NCBI GenBank assembly: GCA_037952775.1
Contig: JBANAY010000003.1
Span: 24,552,001-24,616,000, forward strand
DNA: 64,000 nucleotides
From: Clonostachys chloroleuca
Lineage: Eukaryota; Ascomycota; Sordariomycetes; Hypocreales; Bionectriaceae
Direction: 5' to 3'
Shown: piece after piece, positions 11,814 to 21,366 of the stretch
Position numbering within the stretch: position 1 is the stretch's first letter
How the letters are laid out: each line of letters begins with the position of its first letter
Made by a program: the position numbers and the translations under genes
The notes under the pieces: model-generated
Seen by the model: only the letters and a program-made list of their open reading frames with translations
Database searches by the model: none
What the model was told of the DNA's origin: nothing

Positions 11814-12297
11814 TGTTTTGGATGCATTTTACGATGAGAGAGCACGCATTGCATAGATAGACTTGCTGCATACATATACACATACTAGAATTTAGCAAAG
11901 ATGGGTTTTTCTCGAGTTGAGTACGTTCCATCGCGTGATCAATCTCGGTGCAGGCGTACCCAGACAGAAAATGGAGTTAGTCTGGTACGGACCCGCCCAT
12001 TGAGGGTCCGTTATGTCTAACCATAACGTTCACCAGGCACAGAAACTTTGATGAAGCAGAGTAAGATGTGGCTTTCCCATTCATTATCTTGATGGAGCTG
12101 GTCCCACAGCGTTGTTGACCGTATGATGAGCTCCATGTATATAAAGCCGGCTGTTGCCCAACATTCTTCCATCTATCTAAATATCCTCATAGTTTGATAC
12201 GTTCAAACTCACTGTTGCACCGTTTGTTACCGTTGACATCATCGACCATCGCCATTACAACAACCCCTCTAATCCCCCCTCTCTCCTCCTCTCCTCC
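11814..12297. promoter_or_regulatory. Promoter region of the MDR oxidoreductase with TATA box and inverted repeats
   Basis: A good TATA box (TATATAAA) lies at about 12138-12145, about 155 bp before the ATG at 12298. Two short inverted repeats sit upstream: ACGGACCC at 11987-11994 with GGGTCCGT at 12004-12011, and CGTTATG at 12009-12015 with CATAACG at 12022-12028. The first has CGG...CCG ends like Zn2Cys6 binding sites; the binding factor is unknown. Confidence 0.5.
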
Positions 12298-13383
12298 ATG
12301 CAATCCATCACAAGACAGCTCCTCGGGAAGAGACTGTATTCCACCATGTCTTCAGAAACAACAATGCAAGCCTGGCAATACCACACCCCCGGACCCCTCC
12401 AGTCCAGCCTGAAGCTCAACCCTTCGGCCCCCAGGCCATCCCCGTCCTCCCTGACCCCGGGCCAGGTCCTCATCAAGCCCATCGCCACCGGCCTCAACCC
12501 CGCCGACTTCAAGGTCACGGAGCTGGGCCTCATCGCCCGCGCCATCAGCAGCTTTCCCAAGACCGCCGGCATGGACCTCAGCGGCACCGTCCAGTCCGTC
12601 GGCCCCAACGTCACCACCCTCCGCGCCGGCGACACCGTCGTCGGCCGCGTCAACCCGTTCAAGGCCCCCGGCTCGCTCGCATCCCTCGTCGTGGCTGACA
12701 CCGTCGGTCTCGCGCGTCTGCCGGAGGGTTTGGACCCCGTCGAGGCGGCAGGTCTGCCCACGGGAGCCTTGACGGCGTACCAGACCATTGCACCGCACGT
12801 GCAGGAGGGGAGGGGTGACAGGGTGCTGATCAACGGCGCGACGGGCGGGGTGGGCACCTTCAGCGTGCAGGTGGCCAAGCTGCTGGGCTGCCGGGTGACG
12901 GCGACGGCGTCGACGGGGAGGGGCGTCGAGCTCGCGAAGGAGCTGGGCGCGGACACGGTGATTGACTACCGCCAGACGGACGTGGTGGCCCACCTGAAGG
13001 GTAAAGGGGAGGAGTATGACCTGATTGTGGATAATGTGGGCGACGGGCCGGGGGATCTGTTCTCGTCGAGCCGGACTTACCTTGGAGCTGGGAAGCCGTA
13101 CGTGTTCGCCGGGGGCAGGATGACGATGAGGAGCGTGTTCAACCTGATCACGGCTGCGGTGGTGCCCACGGCGCTGGGGGGCGTCAAGGGGCGGCTTGTG
13201 ACTTTTGTGACCAAGGATAGCGCTGAGGATCTGGAGCGTCTGCTGAAGTGGAAGGCTGAGGGGAAGTTGCGCATCTTGGTGGACTCGACGTTTGAGTTCA
13301 AGGACGCAAAGGTGGCGTTTGAGCATCTCAAGGCTGGAGGCGTCAAGGGCAAGGTCATTGTCAAGGCCAGCCCTGACCAGTGA
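12298..13383 (+). CDS. Quinone-oxidoreductase-type MDR dehydrogenase
   Basis: Single exon, 361 aa, the usual length for the medium-chain dehydrogenase/reductase superfamily. The GroES-like N-terminal half runs to about residue 165 (GLNPADFKVTELG, TAGMDLSGTV). The Rossmann half carries the NADPH motif NGATGGVGTFSVQVAKLLG, and ELGADTVIDY follows. Catalytic-zinc ligands of true alcohol dehydrogenases are absent, which places it with the zinc-free NADPH quinone oxidoreductases and enoyl reductases. The first residues (MQSITRQLLGKRLYSTM) are basic and hydroxylated, so a mitochondrial presequence is possible; otherwise translation could begin at a nearby Met in a cytosolic form. Substrate is unknown. 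A TATA box and CT-rich leader support the start. Confidence 0.88.
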   Translation: MQSITRQLLGKRLYSTMSSETTMQAWQYHTPGPLQSSLKLNPSAPRPSPSSLTPGQVLIKPIATGLNPADFKVTELGLIARAISSFPKTAGMDLSGTVQSVGPNVTTLRAGDTVVGRVNPFKAPGSLASLVVADTVGLARLPEGLDPVEAAGLPTGALTAYQTIAPHVQEGRGDRVLINGATGGVGTFSVQVAKLLGCRVTATASTGRGVELAKELGADTVIDYRQTDVVAHLKGKGEEYDLIVDNVGDGPGDLFSSSRTYLGAGKPYVFAGGRMTMRSVFNLITAAVVPTALGGVKGRLVTFVTKDSAEDLERLLKWKAEGKLRILVDSTFEFKDAKVAFEHLKAGGVKGKVIVKASPDQ

Positions 13384-13619
13384 GATGGGTGTATCACGAA
13401 AGGGAAAAAATGTAATGGATAGATACTCAAGCGACGTAATGTGGATTTGGTTTAATTTCATTCTGTATTGGAAAAATTCATTCTTGATCGTTCGTATCAT
13501 GGACAGGCATCTGTGATAGCTACCTAAGTGACTGGTATAGAGAAAACGGGCAGGATAAAAAGCAACATATGGGAAATCGAAGAAAACAAACGCCGTGAAT
13601 CCTCGAGAACAAAATCCAC

Positions 13620-15917
13620 CTAAGCCTGCTTAGCATGGTTCCCAATCGGCGTTGCCACGAGATACTCGAGCGACAACTTGACAGACTTGCCCGGCTGGAG
13701 CGCAACAAGCCAGTCGATCGTCCCCGTCTTGCGCAGATGCGCCTTGGCCGACCCCCAATCCTCGTCCTTGTCCTTGCCAGGCTCTCCCGCCGGCTGGCTC
13801 TCGGCGCCGACGACCAGCCCCTGTGGCTTGAGCAGCTCGACGCGCAGGCTCTCGTCCCTCGACAGCGGCACCTGGTCCGACACGATGAGCTTGACGGGGG
13901 AGTCGGCGGTCGTGCGCGTGTTCTCCACCCGGATCGCCCGCTCGTACAGCTTGATGTCCTCCTTGGTGAAGAAGCCGCTCGTGGCGCGCTTCATCTCGGG
14001 CTGCGAGTACCCCACGCGGATGGCCGGGTCGACGCCCAGGCTGAGGTTGACGCTCTCGCCGCTGCCGCACTTGGGGAGCGTCGTGCGGCCCATGAAGCTG
14101 CCGTCGAGGGTCACTCCCACCTGCCCGCGCAGGAGGGTGAGCTTGCTCGAGTTGAGCATCTTGGCGCTCAGGTAGGCCGCCGAGCGGTACTTGGGCACGA
14201 TGGTGTGGCAGAAGTGGATGTTGGAGAAGCTGAGGCGGGCCACGCGCTGCTTGGACGAGCTGGACTTGGGCGTCAGCGTCTTGAGGCCCGGGAGGTCGTA
14301 CGAGGTGGAGAAGCCCATCTCCTCCACGAGGGATTCTTGGAAGTCGAGGTGCTGAAGGTCTTCGGTGTTGGTTGTGGAGCCAGTCTCGTAAGACGGGACC
14401 ATGCCGTTGTTTATTGGCTGGTTGAGGAAGTTCTGGATGTTTCTCTGTGGTATCTGTTGCATCTGCTGAACCTGCTGTTGCTGCTGCTGCTGCCGCTGCT
14501 GTTGCTGCTGAGCGAGAAGCTGCCGTTGACGCTGCTGCTGCTGCATTGCCGTTTGTTGAGCAGCTTGCTGAGTAGCCATCTGAAAATGGGCCGGGTTCAT
14601 TGAAGCCAGGGCAGCCACTGTCGGCGGCGAAGACGTTCCGAACATCTCGCTCCTGGATTTCTCAACGGAAGTATGGCTCTTCTTGCCCCATGAGGACAAG
14701 GGTTTGGCCTTGTACATTTTCTCCTCCTTGCTGTAGAGAACGGCGTTGTCCTCTACCGCCGCGGGCCCTTCCTTGGGTGCCAGCTCGAGGTGCCAGGGCA
14801 CAAGAGACGGCATCGTCTCCTCAAGGACAGAGAATGCAGCCAGAGAGGTGGAGAGGGTGATCTTGCACTTGTCCCAGGTCTCCGATGTGGTGTTGTGGAT
14901 CTGAGCATCGAAACACAGCAGGCCCGTAGCGTTGGTCGTGGAGAGCTGTAGATCGTAGCTGGGCGACCAGTATGCAGACGTCGTCACATACGAGAGCACG
15001 AGATCGATGGTGCGCGGCTGCTCGCTGACATCGGGGGGTGCAAGCTCGACCACCATGTCGACATCGCTCGAGACAGACGCCCGGCGCGACGTCGTTGGAG
15101 TAAAGGCATTGGCGACGAGCTGGATCCGAACCGCGTAGCAGTACTTGGGCCAGAACTTCTCGTACTCCTTGCGCTTGCGGGCCTTCTCCTTCAGGCGCTC
15201 CTCCTCCCGGCGGGACTCTTGGAGCTTCGCCTTGGTCTTGGCCAGCCGGATCCTCTTGGCCTCCTGTGTAGCCCGGGCCTTTTCTCGCCGGTGTAGCTTG
15301 CCTAGGCGATCGGCTTGCTGCCTGGCCTTGGCCAAGGGCTGGGACAGCTCTCGCTGCCTTCTTGCCGCCTCGATCCGCCTTGTGGCGAGCTTGTCGCGGG
15401 CGCGGCTGACCGAGTCCATGGTCTCCTCCACATCGACCTTTGACTCCCAATTGAGGGTTACGGTGGTGGAGTCCAGGCTGGCTTGACGCTTCTCGGCAGC
15501 CTGTTCAGATTCCTCGGCTGCTTTGAGGAGATCTAGGAGGTCTTTGACATTGTTCTTGGCAGCCTGGAGCTCAGCGCTCTCAGCGAACTCTGGCTCCTCA
15601 TCGCTCTCGCTGACATCGTCTTCTGCCTCGTTCTTGGTCTTGTCTTGCTCGAATTCCGGATAGATATCCTCAAAGATGTCTCTATTTGGCAGGGACTCGA
15701 CGGCAATGTCGGAAATGATGGCCGAGCCGCTGCCTTCGACCTTGATGGATTGCTCATCTACGGTTGGGGAGAGACCGATGATAGTGATCTCGTTGGTGCC
15801 TGGGTGGAGTGGGATGTCCTTGAGTTCTCTACAGATCTGAGCACGGCTGGGGAACAGGGTCACGGAGCGAGTCTTCAGATTGCGAACATTGTACTCGGCC
15901 TTCGAGATGGACTCCAT
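13620..15917 (-). CDS. DUF4140/DUF4139 protein (mucoidy-inhibitor-like) with coiled coil and polyQ
   Basis: About 765 aa from the Met of MESISKAEYNVRNL. The frame stays open upstream to 16043 and an earlier start there is possible but less like the family. The N-terminal domain (RSVTLFPSRAQICRELKDIPLHPGTNEITIIGLSP) is the DUF4140 type. A long charged coiled coil follows (about residues 110-260, rich in K/R/E/Q). The DUF4139 beta-domain includes SPSYDLQLSTTNATG and ends in SLEYLVATPIG. A Gln-rich low-complexity insert (about 430-490) splits the DUF4139 region. Proteins of this family are widespread in fungi, animals and bacteria, but the molecular role is not established. No signal peptide is seen, so it is probably cytosolic. 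Confidence 0.85.
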   Translation of the reverse strand: MESISKAEYNVRNLKTRSVTLFPSRAQICRELKDIPLHPGTNEITIIGLSPTVDEQSIKVEGSGSAIISDIAVESLPNRDIFEDIYPEFEQDKTKNEAEDDVSESDEEPEFAESAELQAAKNNVKDLLDLLKAAEESEQAAEKRQASLDSTTVTLNWESKVDVEETMDSVSRARDKLATRRIEAARRQRELSQPLAKARQQADRLGKLHRREKARATQEAKRIRLAKTKAKLQESRREEERLKEKARKRKEYEKFWPKYCYAVRIQLVANAFTPTTSRRASVSSDVDMVVELAPPDVSEQPRTIDLVLSYVTTSAYWSPSYDLQLSTTNATGLLCFDAQIHNTTSETWDKCKITLSTSLAAFSVLEETMPSLVPWHLELAPKEGPAAVEDNAVLYSKEEKMYKAKPLSSWGKKSHTSVEKSRSEMFGTSSPPTVAALASMNPAHFQMATQQAAQQTAMQQQQRQRQLLAQQQQQRQQQQQQQVQQMQQIPQRNIQNFLNQPINNGMVPSYETGSTTNTEDLQHLDFQESLVEEMGFSTSYDLPGLKTLTPKSSSSKQRVARLSFSNIHFCHTIVPKYRSAAYLSAKMLNSSKLTLLRGQVGVTLDGSFMGRTTLPKCGSGESVNLSLGVDPAIRVGYSQPEMKRATSGFFTKEDIKLYERAIRVENTRTTADSPVKLIVSDQVPLSRDESLRVELLKPQGLVVGAESQPAGEPGKDKDEDWGSAKAHLRKTGTIDWLVALQPGKSVKLSLEYLVATPIGNHAKQA
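14455..14555. repeat. CTG/CAG-rich polyglutamine tract
   Basis: Imperfect CTG/TTG repeats on the plus strand encode runs of Gln (with some Arg, Leu and Val) in the minus-strand DUF4139 gene. The tract is a likely length-polymorphic site. Confidence 0.85.
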
Positions 15918-16617
15918 GGTAGGGGCACAGTTGAGTACCCGGGGAGTATAAGGCAACGGCGTGAAGTGTGGTGAGGATGAGGGATCAATGGGAGCTGGGC
16001 CTGCCAATGTAGGGCAGCAGAGGTTTGGTGGGCTTGAGATCAAGTTGGACTATAGATGGATGGAGGAAGAGAGTGAGCGGCGACGATGATGGCGGCAACG
16101 ACGACTGCAGTGGTGAACAGGCAGCGATGTGTGACTCAAAGGCTAGAGACACAGGTCGAGGGCAAGGAGGAAGGGCGGATAGTAGTGAAGAGAAGGGACT
16201 ATTGCTTGGGCTGAAGAGGGTAGAGAAGCAGGACATGAAGGAGGTGGGAGGAGGCGACTTTATAGATTTTTGCCAGAGCCCAGACTGGGACTTTGAGTAG
16301 ACGAGACGAGCACAGCGAAGGCGAACTATGGGTCTGGCTCACTCGACCAAGTGTGGTTTGCAATCTATCTTTGTACCGCTGTTGACGCGGTCCTTGATTA
16401 GTATATATGCTACATAGGTAGAAGCTAGATGTTGAAGTGTTCAGATTGAGCATGATAGGATTTGGCATATGCACATACTTTTTTATGAAGAGAGGATCGA
16501 CGCTGATGACCTGGTAGATGAGACTGAGAGATGGGAGAGATGGGAATTGGGGCAGAACACATAACCTGCTGACGCTGGAGGTACGTACCTAATCGGTCTA
16601 AAAATAGCAGCCGTTGT

Positions 16618-16771
16618 CAAGCCATAGTTACTGAAGCCACGGCTAGAATTAGCTCTTAAGCCACAGAATACTCAAGACAAAAGCCACAGAATATCAAGCC
16701 ACAGGACACTTGAGCTACAGGATAAATCGAGCCAGAACTAAGCCACATGGAGCAGCCACAGATTCTCAAGT
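16618..16771. repeat. Degenerate AGCCACAG repeat tract
   Basis: At least six copies of AAGCCAC or AGCCACAG, several followed by AATAYTCAAG or AATATCAAG, at irregular 15-25 bp spacing. The block ends with AAGTGGCT, the reverse complement of the core. It looks like a decayed minisatellite. Confidence 0.6.
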
Positions 16772-17018
16772 GGCTGATTATTGGGCTTAGAACTTCATGT
16801 ATTTTTCTGAAAAGGCAGCGAATAATTATTTCGCCAAGATATTATTTCACCTCAGCGCTTACAGATCGAATACACGAAGGCCTTTCAATTACTAATAGTC
16901 TAAATAACTTCCAGCCATTGACTTGTTGAGCCTCTGGGGCGAGTGACCCTGCAACTGTATAAAGATTCCGTTGAAAACCGAGGCCTTGGATGCTAGAAAG
17001 AAAAAAAGAGAAAGATGG

Positions 17019-17222
17019 AAAAAATAACACACCTGCTTAGAATTGAACCAAACGGTCTCTCTATGTCTGCCTTCTCGTGATGTACTCACACTTATGAAAT
17101 ACCGACTACATGCAATATCCCCCCACGAAGGTAGGGTGGATACCACATGCTCAATATCCCATGAGTGTGAGTACATCACGAGAAGGCAGCACGGAGCGCG
17201 CTGACCACTGCACCACAGAGGC
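17019..17222 (-). other. tRNA-like Pol III unit interrupted by a hairpin
   Basis: On the minus strand a tRNA-like 5' half (from 17222) carries an A box TGGTGCAGTGG (17205-17215) in a GTGC/GCGC D arm. After about 155 bases comes a B box GGTTCAATTC (17040-17049) in a pairable T arm, a 3' acceptor strand that pairs with the 5' end at six of seven positions (two as G:U), and a T6 terminator (17019-17024). The anticodon arm is not recognisable because the inverted repeat lies between. It could be a decayed tRNA, a tRNA-derived SINE or another Pol III RNA. Confidence 0.35.
17067..17189. repeat. 26-bp perfect inverted repeat (hairpin)
   Basis: Arms 17067-17092 and 17164-17189 are exact reverse complements (ends CTGCCTTCTCGTG and CACGAGAAGGCAG); allowing one mismatch they extend to 30 bp. 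The loop is about 70 bases and holds two related segments, CATGCAATATCCC and CATGCTCAATATCCC. No target-site duplication is clear at the ends. Confidence 0.92.
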
Positions 17223-18121
17223 TGTAGTTGAATTGTCGAAAGAAATGTCCGGGGAACTAGTATATAAGGTGTTGGCGAAATAGTTCGTCGGTTTGCAGAC
17301 AGTCACTGTGATCAGAACTTAGTCCTTTCGCCAACTGCAACGACTGCTCAAATCTGATGTTCATCAGCTCTCCAATGCTGGGGAAATATTCAGAGGCAGA
17401 TTATTCGCAAGAGTTTCGATCGCGATCTGCTCTTTGCTCTTGCCATGGTCTCAAGCATGAGGGTATAGAAACACAAATGATTCGGCCGTGCGTATGCGAT
17501 TCCTTATGTAAGGTTGGAGTTTTATCATATATTTGCTGCTTGATTATAGACCGTGGTCCTTTTGTCTGTAACACTTACTTGGGTAATTCGAATCGTAAAG
17601 GTGAAAATGCAGTTGATCGAGCTCCCTTTTCCAGCGTCCAGAATTTGGTATCTTGCAACCGCGCCAATAAGGGTGCTGCTGCATGAGTTTGAATGTGCCG
17701 TGTTGCAGTGGATTTCTTTAATTTTCAAACATGACGCCCAATCAAGAATACGGGATTACGAAACCGGACCAAGGTGGCCAGGGTAACATCAAAGCTAGGT
17801 TTAAGTACCTGTCTATGCGACTGCCCGCCAGCTGTCCAATCAACAAAAACGTATTGGGAGTGCACGTCCAGTCCTTGGATGCAATATCCGCTATTTGACA
17901 TGCCAAATACGAGTGCCGAGAGATGCGCGATACTACATTGGACACCGCTAATACGACGACATGCCTGCGAGCTCCACCAGAACAATTTGAGCCAAAACAG
18001 TGCTTGGCTTTTCTTATCTATAAATGAAGAAGAGCCCCGATGGCAATGTGCTTAGGATAAACAGAGTCTAGAGACTTGGACTCCTTTGTTGAGTTTCTTC
18101 AAGTCGCGTAGTTTCTAGGCA

Positions 18122-19785
18122 ATGCCGTCCCTTCGCTCCCTCGCCTTGCTTTTGGCGGTGGCCAATGCCGCCAAAGCAGAATATGTGTGGCCGACCAAGT
18201 ACGATCACTTCGAGGACATGCTTGTCATGCACTCGGGCTACCGCCGGTTTGGCTTCGGAGACCGTGAGTCCATCAACAATACCCCATATCATTTTATACT
18301 CACGAAGGTGGCACAGTTGTTGTTCCCTGCAGTTTTGGTTCCAACACCGTCGGTAGGCAAACCGCCGCGGAATGGGTACGAACAGCCTTTCATGATATGG
18401 CTACTTTTGACCACACGACTGGTAAAGGAGGTCTCGATGCCTCAATTATGTTTGAAACAGAGAGTGGTGAGAATGCCGGCACAGCATTCAACAGCACCCT
18501 CTCTGACATCTGGGAGTTTGTCAGCCCACGCACCAGCGTTTCTGACATGATCGCTTTAGGGCTCGTTGCCGCAGTCGCTTCGTGCGGTGGCCCCGAGGTC
18601 CCCCTGCGCCTCGGAAGAGTTGATGCAACCGAAGCAGGTCCTTTGGGCGTCCCCGAGCCACAGGATAGTCTTGAGACCATCCAAGCCGATTTTGACCGCA
18701 TGGGACTGACTACCGAGGAGATGATTGCGCTCGTGGCGTGCGGCCACACTCTTGGTGGTGTCCATAGTGAGGACTTTCCAGATATTACCGGCCCTGAGGA
18801 TGTGTCTCCGTCCAACGTACCGAAGTTTGACAACACCCATGCCGAGTTCGATACAGCGGTTGTGGATGAATATCTCAATAACAAAGGGATCAACCCGCTT
18901 GTCTTTGGAAAAAATGAGACCACCAACTCTGATAAGCGCGTATTCGCTGCGGACGGAAACGCCACCATGCACAAGCTGGCCGATGCCGCCACGTTCAAGT
19001 CTACCTGCGCCGAGGTCTTCGAGAAGATGATCAACGTGGTCCCCTCGACGGTCACGCTCTCCGAGCCAATCCAGTTAATCAAAGTCAAACCATATCTCGA
19101 CGCATTCAAACTCAGCAGCGATGGAAGCAAGTTTGAAGTAGAGTTGCATGTCCGTCTGCGCTCCACCAAGGGAAAAGGCTATGAAAGCCCACCTAGCTCA
19201 GTTACAATCGATGTGCTGGATCGAAAGGGCAACCGCACATCGCTGCAGGCTGCGCATGCGACACTCAAGGGCGGACAGTCGTACGGATTCTTCAGCGAAA
19301 CCTTTGACTGGTATTTACTCGAGACGCAGCTCGACGCGGGGGCTGGTGTTGAGTCTTTCAAAATTCACATCAGTACCTCTGAGGGCGAGGAGGTTCTCGA
19401 TAATGGGGGAACGGGCGGTTACCCGTTCAATGACGGCGTTATCTCTGGAACACAGTCTTGTCTTGACACTACAGGAACACAGGGCAACGTCACCTTTGAT
19501 CTCTACAGCGCAGTGCGGAGTGACCTCGCTCAAGACCTGGATGGTGCCCCGTGGATTAGTTTTGCACACAGAATGCCGCAACAGGGAGCAGTGACCCCCA
19601 GGATTGTTGTCGAAAAGATTTCGATGGCCGAGGTATCCGCCAGCTTGAATGGGTATAAACTCTTCAAAGGAACGGCGACTACACCATCAAGTGGCTGGAG
19701 TACTCGGTATGACCTGGGAATTACTCTGAAGAACGGCAAGGAGGTGACAAGAGAGTTTCTCCGCACCCCCTCTACCAGCTGCTAG
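18122..19785 (+). CDS. Secreted heme peroxidase (plant/fungal class II-like)
   Basis: CDS join(18122..18263,18308..19785), 539 aa. The signal peptide is MPSLRSLALLLAVANAAKA. The catalytic domain of the plant/fungal peroxidase superfamily has the distal site RTAFHDM (Arg72, His76) and the proximal heme-ligand site VACGHTLGG (His194); LPLR-type and Asp-rich calcium-site segments lie between. About 270 further residues follow the peroxidase core, beta-rich and without a family I can name. The single intron is only 44 nt; its removal joins GFGD-R-GTVVVPC in frame and is needed to reach the distal histidine. Related ascomycete proteins are extracellular or wall-bound. No obvious Mn site or surface Trp argument for lignin attack can be made by eye, so substrate is open. 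Confidence 0.87.
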
Positions 19786-20062
19786 AACACTAGAATATAT
19801 GACCATCATCGTCCAAAGCAATACTGTTTGTGAATGGTCCTTTACACTCTTGTCTCTAAACCGTAATCAGCTAAAGTATTTGAAATCGTGAGAAAGAAGT
19901 GTTTGGGGAAACGGGAAGGTGGTTGGTCAAAATATCAAGACGATTCGCGGTCTGTAGGCCCGCTATAAGGATCTGCTGCGAAGGAGAATTCGGCCTCAGT
20001 GTTGAAAGTTTATAATACATATTATTTGTCATTAGCTCTATCATTAAGATGAATATTCTATA
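19786..20062. other. Short convergent intergenic region
   Basis: This holds the 3' flanks of the peroxidase (plus) and the SAT4-type gene (minus). Nothing else is visible. Confidence 0.5.
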
Positions 20063-21366
20063 CTATGGCGCCGCCTCAGAGGAGATAGTGACCTCCCTCG
20101 TTTGCATGATCTGGTTGGGTTTGATCGGCCGAAGCTCGACCTCGTCGCTCTCATTGTCGTCAACAGCATTGTTCCCCGTCACACTGTGCGTACGCCAATA
20201 TACTCCCGAGCCTTGGGTATGCGTGGGTTTAGACTTCCCCGTCCTGGTCCGAACAGTTGTAGAGGCGCCGTATGTCCCATAGTACCTCTGGTCGCTGTCG
20301 CTGGTTGTGCCGCTCACGAGTTGGGCTATCTTGCGCAGCAACGGCCGCAGCGCAGTCAGTGCGACGACGGTGAGCGCTACAGAAATCTCTGAAGCCGTCC
20401 ACAGATCTATCACGGTTAAGTGGTGTTAGAATGCTTCAGATATCACGGGGATATGAACAAGAGGGAGAGTGATGGGCGACATACAACTGCCAACACTGTT
20501 TCCTGCCGATACCATTGTAATGAACCGTCCAATGCTCACGGCAATGGTTACCACTCCAAGTCCCAAGATGACGCAGAGTCCAATCTTCTCCCGAAGCTTC
20601 GGGAGCTTTAGATCCCGCACAAGAGGGAAAGGGAATACGAGGTCTGATGGGATGTTAGAAGTTATACGATTGAGAAGAGTAAGAATCAGAGGGGCGTCCA
20701 TACTGAGAACCTCAGTGCTAAAATTAAGCGCCCAGTGAATGCGCATCATCGTCATTGAATCAAACGCGCGGCAGGCGTCTTCATCAGTCGACCTAGCCGT
20801 GATTTGTTAGTAACCGGCCTCACCCTCCTTGATACGTTGCATTCGGAGAAATCAGGCTTACCAATTGCTCGACACATCCGCGCCGCACCAGAAGGTGGCA
20901 TCAAAGAAGGTTGCGACGCAGAAGACGGCTGTGACGGCTGTGAGAACATACAATGCGACGCGCATGTGTGGTTGGGTTACGGGAACAAGCGTCCAGTAGA
21001 AAGCGATGATACTGAATTTTGGAAAGTACATCCCTGTGTCGAAGAAGTAGTTGGTTGCAAAGCGGAACTGGCAATGAAGAGTTGGTCAGGCGGTCCAGAG
21101 AGGGAGAGTGAGACATCACCACACACCTTGAGCGTGCGAACGCTAGGATCCTCATAATTATCCAACTCGCCGTCCAAATCGGCCATGGTGTCGCAAAGGA
21201 CCAGCCCTACGGCGCAGAAAAGGCCGACCAGGAGCCAAGAATCTGCCCAGTGGAGGCGATCCTTGTTCAGCTGCAGTCGAACAAACATGCGGGCTGCCAC
21301 GAAGATGGTGGCCAACGAGGCCATCACCCATTCTCCCACCTGGAACCATCGTTCGTAATTAGTCAA
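20063..21366 (-). CDS. SAT4/rhodopsin-like integral membrane protein, four exons
   Basis: CDS complement(join(20063..20406,20485..20792,20862..21067,21127..21366)), 365 aa. It belongs to the large fungal seven-helix family often called SAT4 or rhodopsin-domain proteins. Hydrophobic helices alternate with loops: GEWVMASLATIFVAARMFVR, WADSWLLVGLFCAVGLVLC, FPKFSIIAFYW, RVALYVLTAVTAVFCVATFF, LSMDAPLILTLL, LREKIGLCVILGLGVVTIAVSIGRF and LWTASEISVALTVVALTALRPLL. The WTASEISVA segment with its Glu is a family hallmark. A polar C-terminal tail follows. All three introns have good sites and the spliced frame is exact. Some relatives carry a CFEM domain and act in pathogenicity signalling; none is present here. 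Ligand and role are unknown. Confidence 0.88.

Larger units (their letters stand above)
15918..18121. other. Non-coding region with repeats and a tRNA-like unit
   Basis: The left part is the leader of the DUF4139 gene. I see no protein gene in the rest. It holds AGCCACAG-type repeats (16618-16771) and the tRNA-like hairpin unit (17019-17222), listed separately. An open frame at 17357-17686 has no recognisable content. Confidence 0.55.

Noticed and set aside
12352..13500. 382-codon minus-strand frame opposite the MDR oxidoreductase
   Set aside because: Composition is Arg/His/Gly/Asp-rich as expected from the complement of GC-rich codons; the plus-strand gene has clear motifs.
13635..14603. 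322-codon plus-strand frame opposite the DUF4139 gene
   Set aside because: Leu-runs are the complement of the polyQ tract; no independent motif.
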